DNA of 6,535 bases from JAKBCQ01 sp021807585 (GTDB taxonomy: Bacteria > Planctomycetota > Planctomycetia > Isosphaerales > Isosphaeraceae), in the NCBI GenBank assembly GCA_027325115.1, contig DAHWFG010000509.1:1-6535 (forward strand), given 5' to 3'. The position numbers and the translations under genes are program-made. The notes under the pieces were generated by a model, which saw only the letters and a list, made by a program, of their open reading frames with translations, had not been told where the DNA came from and ran no database searches. Below, in pieces: positions 1 to 5,714 of this stretch. Numbering within the stretch: the stretch's first letter is position 1; each line of letters begins with the position of its first letter.

Positions 1-485
1 CCGTAATTGCACACGGAGAAGGTGCCGTCGCCACTGGCCGAAACGTGGGGTTGGATGTTGACCTCACTGGGACAGAGCAATGTAGCGACTTGGGTGACGC
101 TTACCGTAAAATTCACCGGGTTCGCGTACCCGAAAACAAAATTCATCGAATTGAAGAGCGCCTCTTGGTCCATGAAATTCATGACCCGCGCCGTCGGTCC
201 GAACTCTTGGCTCCAAAGCCAATTGGGATTGTTCGGTTGATTGGGGATGCCGATCAAGAACGCTTTGGGGGGAAACGCGCGATTCGCGCCCTCGTAATTG
301 TGCATGGCCAGTCCAAGTTGCTTGAGGTTATTCAAGCACTGCGTACGCCTGGCCGCCTCTCGAGCTTGTTGCACCGCGGGCAGCAAAAGCGCCACCAAAA
401 CGGCGATGATCGCGATCACGACGAGAAGCTCGATCAGCGTGAATCCACGCGAACGAACCGGGCGAATGCGAACAGAGAGATTCAT
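1..485 (-). CDS. DUF1559 / prepilin-type N-terminal domain protein, partial (C-terminus outside window)
   Basis: This gene was read from the minus strand: an ATG at 485-483 opens 161 codons that continue past position 1, so only the N-terminal part is visible. A TAG codon lies directly upstream in frame, which fixes this as the first possible start; no strong Shine-Dalgarno is seen. The protein starts MNLSVRIRPVRSRG, then the type IV pilin-like signal G14|FTLIE with Glu at +5 and a hydrophobic helix to about residue 38. The family signature QQAREAARRTQCLNNLKQLG and an N-Y-E..FPP segment follow. This is the DUF1559 (PulG-like) family, abundant in planctomycetes. Members are thought to be processed by prepilin peptidase and held in the cytoplasmic membrane; their exact role is unsettled. 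It is closely similar to the complete paralogue at 726-1820 through the region around LWS..GPTARVMNFMDQEALFNS, so the two look like a tandem duplication. Family assignment is secure; function is not. Confidence 0.93.
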   Translation of the reverse strand, partial: MNLSVRIRPVRSRGFTLIELLVVIAIIAVLVALLLPAVQQAREAARRTQCLNNLKQLGLAMHNYEGANRAFPPKAFLIGIPNQPNNPNWLWSQEFGPTARVMNFMDQEALFNSMNFVFGYANPVNFTVSVTQVATLLCPSEVNIQPHVSASGDGTFSVCNY

Positions 486-671
486 CTACGAATGTTCCCG
501 CAATAAGGTTGTGGAGCGATTCGGCTCACATATCAAAATCCAACGAGATGTAAGTTTATCCGTCCGTTTTGGAGATTGGGCGAGGTTTCGGTTAAGATTT
601 CGTGAATAATGAAGGTTCAATGAGATTCAGATGTAGAAGACCGAAATGGATGCTGTTTTTCTGCCGGTGTT

Positions 672-715
672 AAAATCGCCCACCGCGACTTTTAATCGCT
701 CGCCGCGGCGGACGA
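672..715 (-). terminator. Intrinsic terminator of the complete DUF1559 gene
   Basis: On the minus strand, 11 nt after the TAA at 728-726, the arm TCGTCCGCCGCG (715-704) pairs with CGCGGTGGGCGA (687-676) as a 12-bp stem around a 16-nt loop. TTTT (675-672) follows immediately. Two of the twelve pairs are G-U wobbles in the minus-strand RNA. In a plus-strand RNA the same positions would be C-A mismatches, so the fold favours minus-strand transcription, as expected for this gene. The short T tract and longish loop keep confidence moderate. Confidence 0.65.
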
Positions 716-725
716 GGTAATCGGT

Positions 726-1820
726 TTAGAAGTCGGTTTGAGAAACGACCTCGCGGCCGAAGACGGTTCCCAGCGCCCGCCAAACGGCGGGATTGATCGA
801 ATTTTGGATGAATCGCACGCTGCCGTCACCCAGCAGTACGTTCACTCCATTGGGATGGAAGCTGCGCGCCGTCACCGCGGCATATGTGGGACCGCCGTCG
901 TTTTCGTCGATCGTCACCAAATCAACATCCATCTGACTGGGACCGACGAAGATTGTTGGAATTGGATTCAACTGAATCTTGGCGTTGGGAGGGAGCGCCG
1001 TGGTGAAGCCGCCGTCGGGAACCTTGCCGTCGGGCCAACGCGTATGCCCTGAGAGCTGGGGCGTGCAGCTCGCGCTCGAAGCGATCTGCTGAACAATCGC
1101 CGCCGATTGCAACGGAGGCGGAGGAAATCCCGGGACGAATCCCGAAGGTGATTGTCCGCTTCCCGCGGGATAACAATGTCGCATCACGGGCGTATTTGTT
1201 TTTACTTCCGATCCAAACAAAGTTTGACTGAGTCCGTCGCGAAACTCGGCGATGCGACGACTGTAATTCGGAGCGAACGCGCCGCGGGTCAGCGTCGTGT
1301 TGTAACCGCCCCACACGTACCAATCGCCGTTGTTCCAGGCGTAATTCGTGATCGAGAAGATTCCGTCGACGGTCTGCGATTGCTGGGTGTTGAACTCGCT
1401 CGGACAGATCAATGTATTGATCGTCGTTTGGCCGATCGTCATATTTGTCGGATCTGTGTATCCGAAAATGAAATTAATCGAATTGAAAAGAGCCTCTTGA
1501 TCCATGAAATTCATGATCCGAGCCGTCGGCCCCACGCTCGTCGTCCAAAGCCAGTTGGGATTGTTCGGTTGCCCTGGAAGCCCGATATTAAAGCACTTGG
1601 GTGGAAACGTGCGATTGGCGCTTTCGTAATTGTGCATCGCCAGCCCAAGCTGCTTAAGATTGTTCAAGCATTGAGTGCGTCTGGCGGCCTCCCGAGCCTG
1701 TTGCACCGCGGGCAGCAACAACGCCACCAATACCGCGATGATCGCGATGACGACGAGCAGCTCGATCAAAGTGAACCCTCTTGATCGATCGTCGTTGTGA
1801 TTCTTGACGGAGAGCTTCAT
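726..1820 (-). CDS. DUF1559 domain protein with prepilin-type signal and C-terminal H-X9-DG motif
   Basis: This is a complete 364-residue member of the planctomycete DUF1559 (PulG-like) family. The N-terminus MKLSVKNHNDDRSRG15 is followed by the prepilin peptidase site G|FTLIE (Glu at +5). A hydrophobic helix spans about residues 18-39, then come QQAREAARRTQCLNNLKQLG and the Asn/Gly/Pro-rich outer domain. The C-terminus carries the hallmark H-X9-DG motif (H322 to D332-G333, within HPNGVNVLLGDG), ending GREVVSQTDF. The protein should sit in the inner membrane with the bulk outside. A type II secretion/pseudopilus-like role is often suggested but unproven. The ATG at 1820 is preferred over a TTG at 1877: the TTG would put 19 extra residues before the short basic leader, whereas the ATG has GGAAG 10 nt upstream and matches the paralogue's start. 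It lies 240 bp upstream of that paralogue, with a terminator between, so the two are probably separate transcripts. Confidence 0.95.
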   Translation of the reverse strand: MKLSVKNHNDDRSRGFTLIELLVVIAIIAVLVALLLPAVQQAREAARRTQCLNNLKQLGLAMHNYESANRTFPPKCFNIGLPGQPNNPNWLWTTSVGPTARIMNFMDQEALFNSINFIFGYTDPTNMTIGQTTINTLICPSEFNTQQSQTVDGIFSITNYAWNNGDWYVWGGYNTTLTRGAFAPNYSRRIAEFRDGLSQTLFGSEVKTNTPVMRHCYPAGSGQSPSGFVPGFPPPPLQSAAIVQQIASSASCTPQLSGHTRWPDGKVPDGGFTTALPPNAKIQLNPIPTIFVGPSQMDVDLVTIDENDGGPTYAAVTARSFHPNGVNVLLGDGSVRFIQNSINPAVWRALGTVFGREVVSQTDF

Positions 1821-1830
1821 TGTTTTTTGT

Positions 1831-1835
1831 CTTCC
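1831..1835 (-). promoter_or_regulatory. Ribosome binding site deciding the DUF1559 start
   Basis: On the minus strand GGAAG lies 10 nt before the ATG at 1820. The alternative in-frame TTG at 1877 has no comparable purine-rich site, so this supports the shorter 364-aa protein. Confidence 0.5.
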
Positions 1836-2226
1836 GGTGTCGTTTGTCGGGGGGGAAGATAAAATCGAGTTAATCAACGCGTTCGAGACGATACCAGCGA
1901 TTCATGAAAGAGCGACGAAGAGCGCGTGAATCTCAATCGAAGATATTGTTAAGATAGAAGATTCATGTTTTAATAAATTGGTTCTACCTTTAACGATACT
2001 CTCGAACGCGGACTTGTTTTCCAATAATGATGTATTTATTGTCAGGGGTCGTCGAGAAACTTTATCGTCATGTCGCTTGTGAACACGACCGCGATCGCCC
2101 TCCGCGATAAGATCTCGTAGCATTGCGCTCGTTGATCGCTCGCCTGGAAGAGCCCGAGGCGACCGATCGACGAAGCGATCGTACATCGTCGCGATCGTCC
2201 TCCGCCGCCGATCGATAAATAAAAAC

Positions 2227-2239
2227 AACTTATTAAGTT
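2227..2239. promoter_or_regulatory. Palindrome in AT-rich island, possible operator
   Basis: AACTTA-T-TAAGTT is a perfect 6-bp inverted repeat with a one-base centre, directly followed by TATATATA (2239-2246). In otherwise GC-rich DNA between divergent genes this could be an operator or promoter core, but no regulator or consensus is known to me. It may simply be chance in AT-rich sequence. Confidence 0.25.
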
Positions 2240-2508
2240 ATATATAGAAAAATAATGTCTCGCTATCTCGGCTTTCGCCGAACTCGTCCGGCGATGTCGC
2301 ACCGGATAAATCAACTATCGTTTGATTACAATCGAAATCCTCGTCGGTCGAACGTTCGCTTTTTGTGAAAGAAAGATCACGGCGCCGAGGTCGATTATTC
2401 CGATAAAACAGAGAGATCCTCTCGTAGCGGAGCGCTCTTGACCGGGGATCCCGGGGAGAAGCCGAACGGTCTCGAAACGACGTCTGGTAAGAAGATTTGG
2501 GGGAAACC

Positions 2509-3258
2509 ATGGAACCAGGATACCGCTTAACACGTATCTGCCGGGCAACCGCCTTGAGAGGAGCGATCGCGTTCGCGTCGTTTATCTTGGTGGCGACTGT
2601 CGCAAACCGTCCGGTGAACGCCGTTTGTCAGTGCGGCAAAACTTGGCCACACTTATTTTGCGCGCACCACCGTGTCCTGGGGCATACCCCGGGACCCGGC
2701 GACATTAGCAACGTTGAGATGGGTGGATCTTGGCTTTGGGTACGGAGCCCCGAGCAGGAGCGGCGTGTCGTTATGAATCTCTTCAATCGATATTGCATCC
2801 GCTGCCATGGAGTCGACGGCCGAGGCGTCTGGGATATCCCCGACGTACCCGATTTCACCAACAGAGTTTGGCAAGAGACGCGCCCCGACGCTTACCGATC
2901 GCGGGTCATCATCGAAGGCCGAGGCGCCGTCATGCCTTCGTTTCGGGGGGTGATCACGCTCGAAGAATCGCACGCGCTCGCCAGATATCTCCATAAATTT
3001 ATTCCAGGGGCGGAGGAATCAAGACCTGGGCTCGGTCATGAGGTTGTTGAGAACGCCCCCGCGAGCGGTCAGCCCGCCGCGGCGTCTCCGACCGCGCCTT
3101 CCGCCGCGACCGCTTCCGCAGGATCGCCCCCAGCCGCGACGCCGACGCCCGCACCCCCTGCCGCCGTTCCTCCACAGCCTGCAAGCCCCGTATCACCGCA
3201 GCCGGTTACGCCCACCCCCGCGCCTCCGGTGACCGCCCCCAGCCCCTTCAAGGGCTGA
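2509..3258 (+). CDS. Exported monoheme c-type cytochrome with Cys/His-rich segment and Pro/Ala-rich tail
   Basis: This 249-residue protein has one covalent heme site and is expected outside the cytoplasmic membrane. The N-terminus is basic, then hydrophobic (about residues 18-32), with possible cleavage after A38; without cleavage it would be a membrane anchor. Residues 40-59 hold C40, C42, C51 and H48, H53, H54, H59, an unusual Cys/His cluster. The class I-like cytochrome domain spans about 82-172: C96-I-R-C99-H100 binds heme, and M142 in VMPSF is the likely sixth ligand, 42 residues later, before a final helix (ESHALARYLHKF). From residue 183 to the end the chain is almost entirely Pro, Ala, Thr, Ser and Val, a disordered linker or wall-spanning tail. 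The ATG at 2509 is chosen over a TTG at 2497 because GGGGGA (2499-2504), with AAGAAG further upstream, precedes it; the TTG would overlap that site. The porin gene follows after a 437-bp gap, so co-transcription is uncertain. An electron-carrier role follows from the motif; the partner is unknown. Confidence 0.9.
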   Translation: MEPGYRLTRICRATALRGAIAFASFILVATVANRPVNAVCQCGKTWPHLFCAHHRVLGHTPGPGDISNVEMGGSWLWVRSPEQERRVVMNLFNRYCIRCHGVDGRGVWDIPDVPDFTNRVWQETRPDAYRSRVIIEGRGAVMPSFRGVITLEESHALARYLHKFIPGAEESRPGLGHEVVENAPASGQPAAASPTAPSAATASAGSPPAATPTPAPPAAVPPQPASPVSPQPVTPTPAPPVTAPSPFKG

Positions 3259-3535
3259 CAATCGATCGGGGCGGAGTACGGTGCGATCGACCTTCCTCTC
3301 AACCCACGACCCCAGGGAATCCTTCCGCTCGCCGGCTGATCATTTCACGACTGGAAACCGAGCGCGGCGGTGGATTCCACGGAATCAACATCTGGTGATT
3401 GATCTGCTATCGAACGCGACAATTCGGCGTCCGCGAGCCAATCCGACCGATCGAAAAACGATTCCATGGATTGCGCAATAGCAGGGGAATGATTGCGCGG
3501 TTCCAGATTTCCGCCGCTGTAATCATCGCTTTCGT

Positions 3536-3555
3536 GATAATCGTTAAAGATTATC
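3536..3555. promoter_or_regulatory. Perfect 7-bp inverted repeat, possible operator for the porin gene
   Basis: GATAATC (3536-3542) and GATTATC (3549-3555) are exact inverse complements separated by GTTAAA. The two-turn dyad geometry suits a dimeric DNA-binding protein, and it lies about 75 bp upstream of the candidate -35 box. No known regulator is matched, so the role is inferred from position only. Confidence 0.35.
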
Positions 3556-3627
3556 CAGCTCGCGGTACGATAATGTCTCGGAAGTATCTCTTTCACTTCG
3601 TATCGAATCAGTTCGCATTTTTGCACA

Positions 3628-3656
3628 TTGACCAATGCGTTGATGTGAATTTTTAC
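3628..3656 (+). promoter_or_regulatory. Possible sigma70-like promoter of the porin gene
   Basis: TTGACC (3628-3633) resembles a -35 box and is followed after 17 bp by TTTTAC (3651-3656), a poor -10. If used, it would give a leader of about 30 nt before the ATG at 3696, agreeing with that start and against a start at 3399. The -10 match is only three of six, so this is tentative. Confidence 0.3.
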
Positions 3657-3676
3657 CCAATTTTGGAAGCGGATTT

Positions 3677-3686
3677 AGGACAAAGG
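3677..3686 (+). promoter_or_regulatory. Ribosome binding site deciding the porin start
   Basis: The purine-rich AGGACAAAGG ends 9 nt before the ATG at 3696, the codon that begins a well-formed signal peptide. This is the main translational evidence for choosing 3696 over upstream in-frame starts. Confidence 0.55.
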
Positions 3687-3695
3687 TGTTCCGAA

Positions 3696-5591
3696 ATGGG
3701 TCGATTTCCGATCTTGGGTTTTCTTTGCTTGCTGATCTTTGCCGGGAATGCTTGGGGCGATGAATCGAATGATCCCATCGATGCGCCCGTGTCGAATTCC
3801 GATCCGACCGACCGGCGATCGGTCGTCGTGAGACCCGCCGCGAAGGCCGTCGTGCAAGCCCCCGAGGATCCGAAGCTGAACTCAGCCGTTCTGGAGGCGC
3901 TCGAACGCAATAACCGGGAGATTCAAGCCCTCAGGGATCGCTACGCCAAAGACATGGAGGCGCAGCGGAGAATCGTCGAAGCGCAACAGCGGAAGATCGA
4001 TACGATCGAGCAATCCGCGCAACAACTTCGAGCCCAATTGGCGAAACGATCGTCCGTCGCCCCTCAAGCCGCGGGAGGGGAGGCCGGTGCGCCGATCGCG
4101 CCTGCGAATCCGGAGGCGGATCGTCAAGCGAGGCTTATCGAACTCAAGAATAAGCAACTGAGCGTGCTTGATCAGCAGCTCAAGATTCTCGCCGAACAAA
4201 TTGAGAAGCAGCAGGCCGTCGTCGCCGCGCCCGCCGCGCCTTCGGGGGTAAGTCCGGTCGCCGCCGGCGCCGATGAGATGGAACGGCGACGAAAGCTCGA
4301 CGAGCTCAAGCAAAAGCAGATGGAAATTCTCGAGAAACAGTCTCAATTACTGGCCGATCAGCTTGAGAAGCAGGCCGGCGATGTCGGGAAGCTGCAAGCC
4401 CAGACGGCGACTCTTGAATCCCGCGGCAAGCAAGCCGCCTTGCGCGATAAAGAACTCGCCGACGCTCACGACACATTGGTCGATACCGTCGACAATCAAC
4501 GACGAAATCCCCCCAGGCCGTCTTCTCCGCTCAGCGAGTGGGCCACGCCGAGCGGAAACAACTCGACTCCGTTTTCGGTCTGGAACACGATCTCGACGCG
4601 TTACAGCCTCGATACAGGCCGGCGCGGCGCAGGCTTCTTCCAATTTCAGGAGTATTCTCCCTTCTTCTTGGTCCAGCTCAACAAACGCTTTTTACTCTCG
4701 GCCGAAACCACATTCACGCCGACCGGCGTTTCTCTTGGGCAAGCGCAGATCGACATGTTCATTACCGATTGGTTGACCGCCGATATCGGTTATTTCCTGG
4801 CGCCGATCGGGTTCTGGAACGAACGGCTCGACCCCCAGTGGATTAACAAATTGCCCGATATTCCCCTGGTGATGCGGCAAGTGATCCCCGACGGTCTGAC
4901 TCTTCCGGGGCTCCAATTCCGCGGGGCGAAATATCTCGGTAAGAGTCGTTGGAAGGCCGAGTACTCGGTCTATGCGACGAACGGACTCGGCGTTCCAGGC
5001 GCGGGTCAGGCGACCGATTGGTACGACCTCGCGGGATTGCTCGGAACCTCGGGGAGCCTCAATAACGCGATGGCTTACGGAGGTCGAGTCGGTCTCTGGC
5101 TCCCCTCACGCGGAATCAACTTCGGCGTATCGGAACTCGTCAACGTCCCATACGGTAAAAACGACGGAGCTTTGATCAGCGATTGGCAGCCCTATTTCAA
5201 CTACCACCGCGGGAACTGGGACGCGCGGTTCGAATACGGTCAAAACTACGAGCGAACCCAACAGTTCATCGGTTCCAACATCAACCGCACCGGCCTCTAC
5301 GCGCAGTTGGCTTACCGCGATTACCAATCAATTCACAAACATATCCAAAGATTAGAGTACGTTTTCCGCTACAGCGAAGCGGCCTTCCAGGGGATTGATT
5401 TGGCGAAGTTCGATCCGACGTCGTTCAACCCTCTCACGAACGCCCCGGTGAACCGAAGCCAGTACACGGCGGGGTTAAACTATTACTTCTACCCTTCGAC
5501 GATACTTAAGTTTGCTTATGAGATTAACACGGAGCGCGGATTGAATTTGATGGATAATCTCTTCATGGTTCAATTCGCAACGAACTTCTAA
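3696..5591 (+). CDS. Outer-membrane porin-like beta-barrel protein with N-terminal periplasmic coiled coil
   Basis: The product has 631 residues. A signal peptide (MGRFPILGFLCLLIFAGNAWG, cut after A19 or G21) is followed by an Asp/Pro-rich linker. Then come three helical, heptad-like segments: about 61-118, 141-175 and 193-268, separated by Ala/Pro/Gly hinges. The second and third are related (14 of 27 positions identical, 146-172 against 200-226). From about residue 292 to the end, alternating aromatic/polar strands and Gly/Asn/Asp turns indicate a beta-barrel, and the last residue is Phe, as in many outer-membrane proteins. Motifs include FLAPIGFWNERLDPQWINKLPD and repeated YxxxFxY-like strands. 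This broadly resembles OprP/OprO-type porins, though no substrate can be read from it. The coiled coil probably spans the periplasm and ties the barrel to the wall or to partners. Flanking genes encode c-type cytochromes; the downstream one starts 123 nt away with no obvious terminator between, suggesting co-transcription. Confidence 0.8.
   Translation: MGRFPILGFLCLLIFAGNAWGDESNDPIDAPVSNSDPTDRRSVVVRPAAKAVVQAPEDPKLNSAVLEALERNNREIQALRDRYAKDMEAQRRIVEAQQRKIDTIEQSAQQLRAQLAKRSSVAPQAAGGEAGAPIAPANPEADRQARLIELKNKQLSVLDQQLKILAEQIEKQQAVVAAPAAPSGVSPVAAGADEMERRRKLDELKQKQMEILEKQSQLLADQLEKQAGDVGKLQAQTATLESRGKQAALRDKELADAHDTLVDTVDNQRRNPPRPSSPLSEWATPSGNNSTPFSVWNTISTRYSLDTGRRGAGFFQFQEYSPFFLVQLNKRFLLSAETTFTPTGVSLGQAQIDMFITDWLTADIGYFLAPIGFWNERLDPQWINKLPDIPLVMRQVIPDGLTLPGLQFRGAKYLGKSRWKAEYSVYATNGLGVPGAGQATDWYDLAGLLGTSGSLNNAMAYGGRVGLWLPSRGINFGVSELVNVPYGKNDGALISDWQPYFNYHRGNWDARFEYGQNYERTQQFIGSNINRTGLYAQLAYRDYQSIHKHIQRLEYVFRYSEAAFQGIDLAKFDPTSFNPLTNAPVNRSQYTAGLNYYFYPSTILKFAYEINTERGLNLMDNLFMVQFATNF
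4116..4373 (+). repeat. Duplicated coiled-coil module inside the porin-like protein
   Basis: Two helical modules, about residues 141-173 (4116-4214) and 195-226 (4278-4373), align at an offset of 54 residues. Both share the pattern LxELKxKQxxxLxxQ followed by LAxQxEKQ. They are separated by an Ala/Pro-rich hinge of about 20 residues. The DNA has diverged, so the duplication is visible mainly in the protein. Confidence 0.6.
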
Positions 5592-5714
5592 TCGTTGCGA
5601 GGGAGGATCGCTCCGGTCGAGTCCCGTCTGTCGATCGATGCGGCGACCCGGTCTGGAGAAGAATCGGTCGCTCGGCTCGAAACGTTGCGGTACGAGGATA
5701 AGGGAGAAACGGCG

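Larger units (their letters stand above)
1821..2508. other. Divergent intergenic region, no credible gene, AT-rich with inverted repeats
   Basis: About 690 bp separate the minus-strand DUF1559 gene from the plus-strand cytochrome and should hold both promoters, though I cannot identify either with confidence. Base composition is patchy: 1920-2040 and 2213-2256 are AT-rich, while 2080-2215 is GC-rich and carries five CGATCG sites between 2092 and 2214. Visible structure includes an 11-bp inverted repeat (1878-1888 and 2000-2010), the palindrome AACTTAtTAAGTT at 2227-2239 next to a TATATATA run, and GAGAG/CTCTC at 2411-2423. A G7 run (C7 on the minus strand) sits at 1849-1855. The short open frames here are Arg/Ser-rich, mutually overlapping, and lack good start sites or recognisable domains. 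A small RNA or a decayed gene cannot be excluded. Confidence 0.6.
3259..3695 (+). other. Gap between cytochrome and porin genes; regulatory-looking, no separate gene
   Basis: These 437 bp contain no gene I can support. The porin frame is open back to 3399, but the extra 99 codons (including MIARFQISAAVIIAFVIIV from 3489) do not look like an exported-protein N-terminus and would bury the clear signal peptide beginning at 3696. The stretch instead holds a perfect 7-bp inverted repeat at 3536-3555 and a possible promoter at 3628-3656. CGATCG sites occur near 3263, 3283 and 3450. No intrinsic terminator with a T tract is evident after the cytochrome stop. Confidence 0.55.

Noticed and set aside
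45..506. Plus-strand open frames across the first DUF1559 gene, and 1152-1784 across the second
   Set aside because: Both are antisense shadows of the conserved DUF1559 N-terminus and resemble each other only because the real genes are paralogues.
1849..1855. G7 homopolymer as a phase-variation tract
   Set aside because: It lies upstream of the preferred DUF1559 start, outside the coding region, and one short run gives no further support.
2438..2466. TTGACC as a -35 box for the first cytochrome
   Set aside because: At 17-bp spacing the -10 position reads GCCGAA, which is not promoter-like.
1902..2548. Several short minus-strand open frames in the divergent intergenic region
   Set aside because: They overlap one another, are Arg/Ser-rich without recognisable domains, and lack good start signals; one overlaps the cytochrome start.
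3260..3289. Inverted CGATCG pair just after the first cytochrome as a terminator
   Set aside because: The pairing comes from a self-palindromic word common throughout the window, and no T tract follows.
3399..3695. In-frame upstream extension of the porin gene (99 extra codons)
   Set aside because: The ATG at 3696 begins a clean signal peptide with a Shine-Dalgarno-like AGGACAAAGG upstream; the extension would place that signal in the middle of the chain.
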